NCBI GenBank assembly: GCA_030272155.1
Contig: CP126199.1
Coordinates: 4,142,501-4,206,500, forward strand
From: Tetradesmus obliquus
Lineage: Eukaryota > Chlorophyta > Chlorophyceae > Sphaeropleales > Scenedesmaceae
DNA: 64,000 nt
Direction: 5' to 3'
Below the pieces are notes generated by a model, which worked only from the letters and a program-made list of their open reading frames with translations, was not told where the DNA came from and searched no databases. Below are positions 1 through 10,174 of the stretch, piece by piece. Numbering within the stretch: the stretch's first letter is position 1; each line of letters begins with the position of its first letter. Made by a program: the position numbers and the translations under genes.

Positions 1-792
1 CCATGCAGTGATAGCTGACAGTTACGCCATGGACAGATTTTGTTTCAAGGGCCAGTCACGGTATGTCACACATCACAGGACGTCATTGCGCGACTGTGAT
101 TTTAGTGGAGTCTGGGCACTCGGTCAGGTCCTGGATGCCTTTCGGGGCTGCTCCGCAAGGGGCTGTCTGCATGATCGTGTGACAGCGTCTCTTGGTACAA
201 GAGACCTGTGGAGTGAGTGCGGAACAGGTTGCCTCACTCTCTCAATGGATCTTTGTGTGCCTGAGGTGGTGTCATTTCCTACAGAATGCCACATATCTCA
301 TAGGTGTATGTTCGGTCAGTAGCAGGATGTGCTTTGCATGAAGTGGAGAGTCAATGAATAGTCAGGTGGGGATTGTCTGTGTCGACAATCCGTCACCTAT
401 TAATAGGCGTCTTGTGTAGGTGTCGTAATGCTGCCTGTAAAGTGCAGCTTGTAGAGGTGTACAAGTCACCATGCAGTGATAGCTGACAGTTACGCCATGG
501 ACAGATTTTGTTTCAAGGGCCAGTCACGGTATGTCACACATCACAGGACGTCATTGCGCGACTGTGATTTTAGTGGAGTCTGGGCACTCGGTCAGGTCCT
601 GGATGCCTTTCGGGGCTGCTCCGCAAGGGGCTGTCTGCATGATCGTGTGACAGCGTCTCTTGGTACAAGAGACCTGTGGAGTGAGTGCGGAACAGGTTGC
701 CTCACTCTCTCAATGGATCTTTTATGGAGCAAGTGCACAGTTATTTAGGTCAGCCCTGGTAACGTTCTTGCTTCAAAAAAAAAAAAAAAAAA
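1..792 (+). mobile_element. LINE-A 3'-UTR fragments with a 468-bp tandem duplication
   Basis: The sequence at 1 recurs at 469. The first unit breaks near 252, where the LINE 3' end jumps back to an upstream part of the same 3' UTR, and the second unit runs through to the LINE 3' end and a poly(A) at 775-792. Comparison with the intact 3' UTR at 54055-54841 shows both units come from it. The join looks like a recombination-type tandem duplication inside the UTR. The TGTAA signal of this copy is mutated (GGTAA near 758). The fragment continues left of the window. Confidence 0.85.
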
Positions 793-867
793 TGGATCTT
801 TTTATGGAGCAAGTGCACAGTTATTTAGGTCAGCCCTTGTAACGTTCTTGCTTCAAAAAAAAAAAAA
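793..867 (+). mobile_element. Short LINE-A 3' end, second tail
   Basis: The last ~63 bp of LINE-A starts directly after the previous poly(A) and carries its own A-run at 856-867. It abuts satellite at 868 with no clear target-site duplication. Confidence 0.8.
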
Positions 868-1035
868 GTAGGAATTTTAGCCGGCCAGTGATTTTCCAGT
901 GGCGGTTCACAGACACCCGTGCCAACCCGCATCCTGCACCCAGGACATTCGTACGGGTTTTAATATGATATATCGACATTTGTTTTTTTTTGAAGCATAT
1001 CGACATTTTACAAAGAGACATAACAATGAATACAC
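868..1035 (+). repeat. 312-bp satellite, partial monomer
   Basis: Matches the satellite from its GTAGGAATTTTAG segment to GAATACACTTTCAC. It includes a micro-insertion near 978-994 (T-run plus GAAGC) between two copies of ATATCGACATTT. Confidence 0.85.
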
Positions 1036-1299
1036 TTTCACACATCACAGGACGTCATTGCGCGACTGTGATTTTAGTGGAGTCTGGGCACTCGGTCAGG
1101 TCCTGGATGCCTTTCGGGGCTGCTCCGCAAGGGGCTGTCTGCATGATCGTGTGACAGCGTCTCTTGGTACAAGAGACCTGTGGAGTGAGTGCGGAACAGG
1201 TTGCCTCACTCTCTCAATGGATCTTTTTATGGAGCAAGTGCACAGTTATTTAGGTCAGCCCTTGTAACGTTCTTGCTTCAAAAAAAAAAAAAAAAAAAA
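1036..1299 (+). mobile_element. 5'-truncated LINE-A 3' end
   Basis: About 240 bp of the LINE-A 3' end plus a poly(A) at 1280-1299. The satellite is at different monomer phases on the two sides, so the flanks are not a simple target-site duplication; deletion or exchange accompanied or followed insertion. Confidence 0.8.
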
Positions 1300-1434
1300 C
1301 GTCCGGGGTAAAAGCATCCAGTAGGAATTTTAGCCGGCCAGTGAGTTTCCAGTGGCGGTTCACAGACACCCGTGCCAACCCGCATCCTGCACCCAGGACA
1401 TTCGTACGGGTTTTAATATGATATATCGACAATT

Positions 1435-1450
1435 GTTTTTTTTTTTGAAG
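1435..1450 (-). mobile_element. Micro-insertion: LINE-A tail plus 5 bases
   Basis: A T-run followed by GAAGC sits between two copies of ATATCGACA. GAAGC is the reverse complement of the last five bases of LINE-A before its poly(A). The element is therefore a LINE-A insertion truncated to five bases plus tail. The same insertion is carried by many monomers across the array. Confidence 0.7.
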
Positions 1451-1808
1451 CATATCGACATTTTACAAAGAGACATAACAATGAATACACTTTCACGAAG
1501 CACACCCAGCACATTTCCAAACTGGGACACGAGGCGGGCCGGACCGAAATTTCAACCGTTGCGGCGCATCGATGGCCGCTGCGCTTATTTTCATAAGCCA
1601 GTCCTGAGCAGGTGGGGACCTAACACGCTTGTTCATGGAACGTCCGGGAAAAAAGCGTCCAGTAGGAATTTTAGCCGGCCAGTGAGTTTCCAGTGGCGGT
1701 TCACAGACACCCGTGCCAACCCGCATCCTGCACCCAGGACATTCGTACGGGTTCTAATTAGATATATCGACATTTTACAAAGAGACATAACAATGAATAC
1801 ACCTTTCA

Positions 1809-1821
1809 AAAAAAAAAAAAA
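1809..1821 (+). mobile_element. Tail-only poly(A) insertion
   Basis: An A-run lies between two copies of GAATACACCTTTCA (1795-1808 and 1822-1835). There is no LINE body. The duplication of flanking sequence is what target-primed reverse transcription leaves. Confidence 0.65.
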
Positions 1822-1951
1822 GAATACACCTTTCACGAAGCACACCTAGCACATTTCCAAACTGTGACACGAGGCGGGCCGGACCGAAATTTCAACCGTT
1901 GCGGCGCATCGAAGGCCGCTGTGCTTATTTTCATAAGTCAGTCCTGAGCAG

Positions 1952-2147
1952 CAAGGACCCTTCACCAGCTGGACCTACTGTTTCTGCATGGCGAATTACG
2001 TTCGTGAGCTGAGCTGGAGAGCTTGCATGCAGCTGAGCTGGGCGTGCCAGTGACAGCAGCAGCAGCAGCAGCAGCAGCGGCAACAGCACCAGGGAAGGCA
2101 ATCACTTGCTGCACCGCTCTCCGGCTCTGTATAGCATTCCTGGTTAG
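1952..2147 (+). other. LINE-A 5' leader
   Basis: Non-satellite sequence between the satellite junction and the first long-frame ATG, with a CAG run near 2056-2079. The true 5' end of the family cannot be fixed from one copy. The promoter is expected inside this leader, but I see no recognisable box. Confidence 0.5.
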
Positions 2148-3277
2148 ATGTTTTCAGTACATGAGAGTAGAATGCTTCACAGCAACAGCATGTGGGGACA
2201 GGGGCAGCAGCAGCCACACAGTATTCACAGGCGACAGCAGCAGCTGCATCAATGCCAGCAGCACAGGCGGGTACCGGCGGCGCCTGCACGCCCCCGATGC
2301 CCGGGGGGCAACTGGTGCTTCTCACCCAGCCGGTTGCTATCTTGTAGCAAACTGCAGGCACAACCCATGCTGACAGCAGACCCCCCAGCACTCAGCGGCC
2401 TATGCGCGCTCAGCGTGCGTCTGTATGTGGGCGAGGCACAGCAGCAGTACCAGGGAAGTAACCAGCAGCATATGGCCAAGGCCTATGCATCGCAGTACCG
2501 GCTGCTGACGGCAGCAATAACTCAGCGAGGCCAGCAGCAGGACGGTCCAGGCTGCAGCACCTTCATGCAGCTCGCGCAGGCACACCGCATGTGCAGCACA
2601 GAGGAGGCGAAGGGCAGCAGCGGGTATGTGGACCTGCTGCTGCAGCCTGCCAACGTTGTGGTTGCAGCCGCAATGCAGTGCATAAAGAACGGCGGTGTAG
2701 AGGTGGCGGACCGCCGTATCCGCGCGGGCTGGTCACCAGCAGCAGCAGAGCCGGATGAAGCAGTACGCATCGTCTTCGCCAACCCGCCGCTGCACCAGGC
2801 ACGGAAAGGGTTCACACGTGTGGTGCTAGCAGCGGCAGGATACCGCCACCTGAGGGTGATTCACGAGCAGCTGGGGTGCAGCCGGCAGACTGGAAACGCA
2901 GCAGCGCGCGTCCCATGCGCTGACAGCATTGTAGCCTTTGTGGCTGCAGAGGACGCGGACCTCATCCTGCGCAAACTGCCGGACGCTTTTGAGGTGCCCG
3001 GCAGGCCCGGGCTGCCTACCACCATCTTCGTGGACGGCCGCACGGCGCAGCAGCCGCAACGATGGGAAGAGGAGCAGCTGGTACAACTGGAGATACGGCA
3101 GCTGGGCCGTGAACTACAGCAGGAACTGCTGCTGGAGACAGCACAGCAGCAGCAGCAGCAGCAGCAACAACAACAACAGCAGCAGCAGCGGCAGCAGCAC
3201 CATGAGCAGCAGCAGCAGCAGCACAACGCAGATGATGTTGCTATGGAAGACGCGGCGGCCCTGGCCCATGCATTAAC

Positions 3278-3312
<35 letters not shown>

Positions 3313-3442
3313 CGCCCCAGCAGCTGCAACAGCAGCAGCAGACTGTTGATGATGCAGAGATGGAGGACGCGCATGTGCAGTCAGGAGCAGCCATACCTCG
3401 ACAGCTGCCGTTGCCGCAGCAGCAACAACACCTGCTGCAAAT

Positions 3443-3489
<47 letters not shown>

Positions 3490-4262
3490 CCACAGCGCAG
3501 ACTGCTGCTGCCTGCATGGATGCAGCATTCCCTCTGGACCCGTTTGCCCAGCAGCCGGATGCAGCTGCCGCCACAGCCACGCCAGCAGGAGCAGCCGCCG
3601 CAGCAGCAGCAGCAACAGCAGAGATAGCCCGGCCAGGCCAATGCCACACGGAGATGGAGGAGTCCCTCAGCGATACCCTGCAGGGCAAACTGGACAGTGG
3701 CCAGTTCACTGAGCAGGTGAAGGGAGATATGCTGAGTGCGTTCTACATGCAGCATGGTGCAGCCTTAGTGTCTAAAGCAGAAGAGGCGCTGTTTGTGCAG
3801 CAGTGGCTGCAGCAGCACTTCCCTGCTGTTGCAGCAGCCTCATACGAGGATGCTGAGTACGGTAGGGGAGGGATGAGCACAGTTGCGGCTGGAGCAACGG
3901 CAGCAGCAGACAGCAACACAGCTCAGGGCAGGGGCCAGGGGGCTAAGGGTAGGACGGCGCGGCAGTCTGCTGCAACAGCAGCTGCAGCAGCAGCTGCAGC
4001 AGCAGCAGCAGCGGCGAAGTCGACCAGGACAGCAACACCAGCAGCAGCAGGTGCAGCATCGTCACCACCCGTAGGGCGCTACCCCAGCCGGCAGCGCAAG
4101 GAGCCAAACCCTGTCTTTGGCCACAACGTCAACAACTTTGCAGTACTAGCGTCACTGCCGCAGCAGCAGCACCACAACACACTAGTAACAGCGACACAGC
4201 CAGCTACGCAGCCTGCCACTCCAGCACAGAAGTCCCGCCTTCGCGGCGGGCGCGGCTCTTAA
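2148..4262 (+). CDS. LINE-A ORF1 protein, Gln/Ala-rich (704 aa)
   Basis: First ORF of LINE-A. By position it is the RNA-binding/chaperone partner of ORF2, but I recognise no CCHC zinc knuckle or certain RRM. Residues ~200-320 look globular (motifs VRIVFANPPLHQARKGF and VAFVAAEDADLILRKLPDAF). They are followed by long Gln runs at ~335-470, a second conserved-looking stretch at ~505-575, an Ala run near 615 and a basic tail (RYPSRQRKEPNP). The Gln runs are encoded almost only by CAG. The start is the first ATG of the frame; a later one near 2369 is possible. The TAA stop shares its last base with the ORF2 ATG (TAATG at 4260-4264), a layout that suggests termination-reinitiation. Confidence 0.75.
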
Positions 4263-4984
4263 TGCCGCCAACAGGAGCGCACGGACTGCGGCCCCTCTGC
4301 GTGGCAGCTGTCAATGTCAACGGCTTGGCTGCTGCAGGCAAGCGAAGGGATTTCTTTGCTTGGCTGCAGAAGCAGGCGTCTGATGTTGTGTTGCTTTCAG
4401 AAACCCACAGCAGGTCCGACCAGCAGATGCAGCAGTGGGCGCAGCAGGGAGCAGGGCACGGCAGGCCGTGGCAAGGGTACTGCTATGCAAATAGCAAGCC
4501 CTTGGAAGTTGGCGTACAAGCTTCAGTTGGGGTGGCAGTACTGCTAAGTCAGAAAATAGTTCAACAGGACACAGAACCTGTGATTGAGTTTACAGACGGG
4601 CAGGGCAGGTTACTCAGGGTAGCCTGGACAACGCCGTGGGGCCAGCAGGTGGCAGCGGTGGCGGTGTATGCGCCGCACGAACCCACGGGGCGCCCAGCCT
4701 GGTTTCAGGGGCCTTATCAGGAGGCACTGGAGGCAGGCGCGCAGGGGTCCAGCCTGATTGTGGGCGGGGACTTCAACTGTGCCTTGCAGGAAATCGACGT
4801 GCAGCCAGTGGCTGGCACGCGGGCGCGACACTCGCGCCGCATGGTGGGGGCAGCGCAGCTGCAGCGCGTCACTGTGCGCTCGGGCCTGGTGGATGCGTGG
4901 CGACACTGCAACCCGCACGCCAGGCAGCCTACGCATTACAGCTACCATGGCAGCGCAGCTGGCAGCAGCAACGCGGCAGCCGCA

Positions 4985-5018
<34 letters not shown>

Positions 5019-8000
5019 TAACAGACGCTACAGCCACAGCTCATGCTGCAGCCGCGGCGGCTGCAGTAGCGGCTGCAGCAGCAGCAGGCAGCAGGCGAGA
5101 TCAGGGCCAGCCAGCAGCAGCAAATCAAGCCACGTCAGCCGGCAGGATTGACTATGTCTTCTTGTCAGCAGACCTGGTTGAGGAGGGCTGGCTGCAGAAG
5201 GCCACACAGCACATGAGGCAGCCTTCAGATCACCGCCCTGTGGTTGTCAAGCTGCGGCCGCCTGGCATGCCGCTCCTTGGACAGCGCAGGTGGTGCTCTG
5301 CCCCACCTCTGCTCTGGGTGGCGCAGCTTTTGTCTCAGCTATGCAGGAGAGCCTGTCAGCAGCGGTGGAGCAGCAGCAGCAGCAGCGGCCGCGCAACAAC
5401 CCAGCAGCTGAGTTTGAGCACCTTAAGCAGCATGCTGTGACTGCCACTGCAGTCATAATGCAGCGACAGAGGCTGCAGCAGCAGGCAGAACTTAGGCGGC
5501 TGCGCAGGGCGGTGGCAACAGCCGGCTGGCAGCAGCGCCAGCACAGCAATGGGCAGACGCACACCAACCTTCAGCATGCAGAACAGCAGTTGCTGGATTA
5601 TGAAGTGCAGCAACGCCAGCAGCAGCAGGAGAAGACTGATGCGATGTACGAGCTGTACGCTGATGGCCCGTCTAGCTTTTGGGGAGCGAGGCTAGGGCAG
5701 GCCGTGCCGGAGCCGCAGTATATCAGCGCTGTGGCTGCAGCAGATGGCACCACAGTGTCCACTGGCAGCAGCGAGGGCGCGGCAGCAGCAGGCAGCCTGC
5801 TTGCAGACTTTTATGACCCTGCAGAAGACAGGCTGTTCTCGCGACGCCCCACCGACCCACAGCAGCAGCAGGAGCTGCTTGCGTGTGTGGATAAGCAGCT
5901 TTCTTCGGAGCAGCAACAGCAATGCCTGGGCCCCGCAGGCGACGGCACCATCACCTTGGAGGAGGCGACAGCGGCACTCAACAGCATGCCTAGAGGGAAG
6001 GTGCCAGGCAGCGATGGGCTCACGTATGAGTTCTATAGCGCATTCTGGGAGCAGCTAGGACCAGCTTTTGTGGCAGCATGCAACTTCCGGTTTGGTCTGG
6101 AGGGGGCGCTGCTGTCTCCGCAGCAGCGCCTTGGGCTCATCACCTTACTGTTCAAGGGTGGCGGTAAGCCAAGGGACCAGGCTGCCAGCTACCGCCCCAT
6201 CACGCTGATGAACTGTGATGTGAAAATTCTGGCGAAGGTGGTGGTGCTGCGGGCGGCGCCAGTGCTGGACAGCGTCGTGGACAGCACTCAGACAGCGTTT
6301 GTTCCAGGCAGGGACATTGCAGACAATGTGCTGCTGCACCTGGAGGAAGTTGACTTCCTCAGGACGCAGCAGCAGCCCGGCTGCATTTTGTTTCTGGATT
6401 TTGAGAAGGCCTATGACAGGCTAGACAGGGAATGGCTGATGAAGTGCATGGCAGCAATGCAGTTCCCGCCAGGCATGCGTAGGTGGGTACAGCTGCTGCT
6501 GGCAGGCACACAGGGCCGCATCGTGTTCAACGGCGGCCACCTCAGCAGGGTGTTTGACATCCCCTCTGGCTGCGCGCAGGGCAGCCCACTCAGCCCGCTG
6601 CTGTATGTGCTAGCAGCGCAGCCGCTGGCGGCCAAATGCAGAGCGCTGCAAGCAGCAGGGGAAGTGGACAGCATCAGCATGCCCGATGGCTCAGCAGCAC
6701 CCTGCAGCATGCAGCATGCAGACGACACCACCCTGCACGCCGCCAGCAGGCAAGGCGTTGCTGTGCTGGTGAGGAAAGCAGTACAGCCGTTTTGTGCAGC
6801 GAGTGGCGCCAAGCTGGGAGTCAGCAAGTGCCAGGGCATGGAAGTGGGCACGCAGCAGCCGTTTGTAGGGGTAGATCCAGCCACGCAGATACCGTTCCAT
6901 GATACAGCACTACACCCGATCAGGCACCTGGGTCTGCTGCTGTCAGCAGCAGGCGCAGAGCCGCATGCAGCAGCGCTGTACACGCAGCGCCTGCAAACCA
7001 TCACATACCGGGCGCGGCAGTGGGCACGGCAGAATCTCAGCTATTTGGGGCGCTGCGCAGTTGCGCAGCAGATGATGGCATCTTGCATCACCTATCATGC
7101 GCAGTTCGTGCCAGTCCCAGTAGATATCATGGCCAGGATGCACCGCCGCCTCTTAGGGTTTGTGACAGAGCAGGGCTGCGCTCGAGAAGCCAACATCCGG
7201 CAGTGGAATGAAAGCCCTCCGGCAACAGTGGCCAGCCTGCCTTTCAGCATGGGCGGAATGAGGCAGGTTGATGTCAGGGCGCACGCCACAGCAATGCAGG
7301 CACGTACAGCAGCAGCATTGCTGTCGCCGCGGCGAGCCCCATGGAAGGCCTTCATGCGGGCCAACCTGCGCCACGCACTGCCAGGACTAGGGGAGGCAGC
7401 GTTGGTGCAGCGATCAAAGGCGCCGCTGCAGGCTGCCGCCAGGGGCGGCAGGCTGCCGCTGCGCCTATCAGCATACATAGAGGCGCTGCAAAGCGTGGGC
7501 ATTCACAGGCACGTCGAGCACAGCGCCATGACCAGCCAGCAGATCCAGCTTGAGCTGCTGGTGGGGAACCACAGCGTGGGCAGCAGCTCAGATGGGCAGA
7601 TGTTGGCAGCAGCCGGTGCCCTCCCTGCTCAGCTGCGCCACGGCGCAGGCACCACACTGGGGCAGGTGCAGCAGCAGCTAACTGGACAGCCGCAGCAAGA
7701 TGGCATTGTGCTGCCGCCGGCATGGCTGCACACTCTGCGGGAGGGCAGCACAGGTGCATGGCAGACCGACACGCAGCAACAGTGGGCACAACAGTTGCAG
7801 CACGATGGCACCACCAAGTGCTACAAGGTGCAGCTGGATGGCAGCTTGAAGGCCACAACAGCTGTCCTAATGGACACAGCAGCCCTCCAATGGGCGCCAT
7901 GTTGTGTGGTAGATGTAACAGCAGTGCCGCACCCTGCATTTCAGCGGCAACAACAGCAGCGGCAGCAGCGGCAGCAGCAGCAGCAACAGCGGCAGCAGCC

Positions 8001-8119
8001 AGCAGCACGGCAACAGCGGCAGCCACGACAGCAGCAACAACAGGAACGTCAGCAGCAGCAGCTGCAGCAGCCAGCTGCATGGCAACAGCAGCAGCCGCGA
8101 CAGCAGCAACAACAGGAAC

Positions 8120-8150
<31 letters not shown>

Positions 8151-8159
8151 CCACCAGGG

Positions 8160-8216
<57 letters not shown>

Positions 8217-8512
8217 CCAAGGACAGCACCAGCAACAGCAGCAGCAGCAGCAATCGCGAAGCACGCCGTCATGGTACCTGGTGGGGGCTTGGGCAGACAT
8301 TCGCGTAGATCCTAGTGTATGGGGGATGGGGTTTGCTGTCAGCTTGCTGCAGTTCACGCCAAAGGTGGCAACATGCAGGCTGCTGCAGGAGCAATGCAGT
8401 CGGCAGTGCAAAGAGGGATGGCTATCAGGTGTCGGCATGCGCCCGCGCCTGTGGCGCAACCGCCTGGGTGCTGAGGCGCCACAGGACGGCTTGCAGGAGA
8501 TGGAGGCAGCTC
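4262..8512 (+). pseudogene. LINE-A ORF2, endonuclease plus reverse transcriptase, one frameshift and an insertion
   Basis: Encodes the EN and RT that nick target DNA and copy the element RNA. EN motifs in the first frame: NVNG (Asn ~18), SETH (Glu ~47), GGDFN (Asp ~170), RIDYVFLS and SDHRP (Asp/His ~323-324). An Ala/Gln-coded run is inserted inside EN between the SYHG and RIDYVF segments. A frameshift lies between ~5256 and 5290; downstream the frame beginning ~5290 carries YRPITL (6190), FLDFEKAYD (6391), AQGSPLSPLLY (6574) and the catalytic motif as HADD (6715-6726) instead of F/YADD. A CAG-coded Gln region covers ~7945-8260. The frame is then cut at 8512 by a nested LINE-A. Apart from these breaks it is open, so the copy is fairly young. 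Confidence 0.9.
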
Positions 8513-9540
8513 TTTTTTTTTTTTTTTTTTTTTGAAGCAAGAACGTTACAAGGGCTGACCTAAATAACTGTGCACTTGCTCCATAAAAAGATCCATTGAG
8601 AGAGTGAGGCAACCTGTTCCGCACTCACTCCACAGGTCTCTTGTACCAAGAGACGCTGTCACACGATCATGCAGACAGCCCCTTGCGGAGCAGCCCCGAA
8701 AGGCATCCAGGACCTGACCGAGTGCCCAGACTCCACTAAAATCACAGTCGCGCAATGACGTCCTGTGATGTGTGACATACCGTGACTGGCCCTTGAAACA
8801 AAATCTGTCCATGGCGTAACTGTCAGCTATCACTGCATGGTTTTTTTTTTTTTTTTTTTTTGAAGCAAGAACGTTACAAGGGCTGACCTAAATAACTGTG
8901 CACTTGCTCCATAAAAAGATCCATTGAGAGAGTGAGGCAACCTGTTCCGCACTCACTCCACAGGTCTCTTGTACCAAGAGACGCTGTCACACGATCATGC
9001 AGACAGCCCCTTGCGGAGCAGCCCCGAAAGGCATCCAGGACCTGACCACTGCATGGTGACTTGTACACCTCTACAAGCTGCACTTTACAGGCAGCATTAC
9101 GACACCTACACAAGACGCCTATTAATAGGTGACGGATTGTCGACACAGACAATCCCCACCTGACTATTCATTGACTCTCCACTTCATGCAAAGCACATCC
9201 TGCTACTGACCGAACATACACCTATGAGATATGTGGCATTCTGTAGGAAATGACACCACCTCAGGCACACAAAGCCACACACACACAAACTAATCCACAC
9301 ATGCTGCACACATCCTCGTACACTGCTACCCACACGCACGCATACATAACGTACTCTGCTACCCACTCACATGCATACATAACGTATCCCGGCCATCAAC
9401 TTAGCCTTTGCCATACAATTTTGCAACACATCACACCGAGGAACGACGGCCACTACTCCAACGAATGCATTGTACACCCCGCCCGAACCGTCAAAACAGA
9501 CCACCACGCCTCGTAGACCTTAGACGACCGTAGACCTTAG
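8513..9540 (-). mobile_element. Nested 5'-truncated LINE-A inside ORF2 of copy 1
   Basis: The insertion begins with a T-run and the reverse complement of the LINE-A 3' end, and extends through the 3' UTR to about 9519. It is flanked by AGGCAGCTC (8504-8512 and 9541-9549). At its 5' end about 21 bp of filler (9520-9540, containing TAGACCTTAG) does not match the LINE-A 3' UTR. It carries its own nested insertion at 8841-9046. Confidence 0.9.
8841..9046 (-). mobile_element. LINE-A 3' end nested within the 8513-9540 insertion
   Basis: T-run at 8841-8861, then about 185 bp of LINE-A 3' end, between two copies of CACTGCATGG (8831-8840 and 9047-9056). With copy 1 and the outer insertion this is a three-level nest giving a clear order of events. 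Confidence 0.9.
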
Positions 9541-9549
9541 AGGCAGCTC

Positions 9550-9630
9550 AGAAACGGTCCTTCCAGCAAATGCAGCAAAATAGCGAGGCGCCTGGCAATC
9601 GTAGCAGCAGCAGCAGTGGCAGCCAGCGGT
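9550..9630 (+). pseudogene. LINE-A ORF2 remnant beyond the nested insertion
   Basis: Continues ORF2 of copy 1 after the target-site duplication, coding QKRSFQQMQQNSEAPG and a Ser run up to GSQR. The intact order is visible in the copy at 54033-58044, where GSQR is followed by FSDAAMMAAYHASW. Here the match stops at 9630. Confidence 0.85.
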
Positions 9631-9681
9631 TGGTAGTAATCAAGCAACCCAAGCATAGCTTGGACCAGCGACCCAACAGAC

Positions 9682-9754
9682 TGCTCTCACTGGGATTCGA
9701 TCCCTGATCCTTAAGCATAGAAGCATGCGCGCATACCAAGTAGACCAAATTGGA
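9682..9754 (-). other. tRNA-like segment (Pol III A and B boxes), possible SINE head
   Basis: On the minus strand TGGTCTACTTGG (9736-9747) fits an A box and GGATCGAATCC (9693-9703) fits a B box. They are 32 nt apart, the spacing found in tRNA genes. Between them CTTCTAT could be an anticodon loop reading UCU. The acceptor and anticodon stems do not pair, so it is not a working tRNA. A tRNA-derived SINE, a tRNA pseudogene or chance are all possible. Confidence 0.35.
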
Positions 9755-10174
9755 CACCTAGCATACAAACACATTTCAATTGTAAACAAGCAAGTGGTTG
9801 TCAGCGACCCAGGCAGCGGTACGTAAGGAGCCTTAGACGAACGTGAAGTCCTTAACAAGAAGTGCAAGTCACCCCAGCTGGACAAACTCGTGGACTTTTT
9901 CAGGCTCTTCTCTTCTCTTCTCGATCGCCATGCAGCTCCTGCTGCACGCGCTCTTCTTGGGCCTTCTCGACCCATCTTTTTTCCAGCCCTAATCACACCT
10001 ACGCCATCCATTACTCTTTGTCATAGCGTTTCGAGCAGCGTAGGCGGGAGCTGGCGCTCCTGCCCGGCTGGCCACAACCTGCCGGCCCGGGGCCTGCTGG
10101 ACGCCCCTGCCGTGCCTGCTCGCCAACTATGGGCGCCTTAACCACCCTTTAGCTTCACATTACGTTACTTGCAG
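9755..10174 (+). other. LINE-B 5' region
   Basis: No convincing ORF. It has a pyrimidine-rich tract at 9899-9985 and a segment just before ORF1 (TTACTTGCAG followed by the ATG) that resembles a 3' splice site. Which part is the LINE-B leader cannot be decided from a single copy. Confidence 0.45.

Larger units (their letters stand above)
1300..1951 (+). repeat. 312-bp satellite, about two monomers
   Basis: Satellite monomers in the plus phase. The last stops after the monomer sequence GTCCTGAGCAG, where LINE-A copy 1 begins. The next satellite base beyond the 14.5-kb LINE composite is at 16471, about 49 bp further along the monomer. Confidence 0.9.
1952..9630 (+). mobile_element. LINE-A copy 1, L1-type non-LTR retrotransposon, 5' complete and 3' truncated
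   Basis: The element holds a 5' leader, ORF1, and ORF2 with apurinic/apyrimidinic-type endonuclease (EN) and reverse transcriptase (RT). It is interrupted at 8513-9540 by a younger LINE-A insertion. After 9630 it switches to unrelated sequence that leads into LINE-B. The missing 3' part (end of ORF2, zinc-binding region, 3' UTR) can be read in the copy at 54033-58044. Adding the pieces gives a full element of about 8.5 kb, near the 8.9 kb reported for Chlorella Zepp. The left junction shows no target-site duplication. Confidence 0.9.

Noticed and set aside
2861..3709. Long antisense ORFs rich in Cys, Leu or Ala opposite LINE ORFs (also near 7352-8272, 10696-11592, 56022-57128)
   Set aside because: They are the complement of CAG runs (CTG/TGC/GCT), which lack stops in any frame. 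No family similarity.
9682..9754. Functional tRNA gene (Arg, anticodon UCU)
   Set aside because: Box spacing fits, but the acceptor, D and anticodon stems do not pair. Kept only as a tRNA-like segment.
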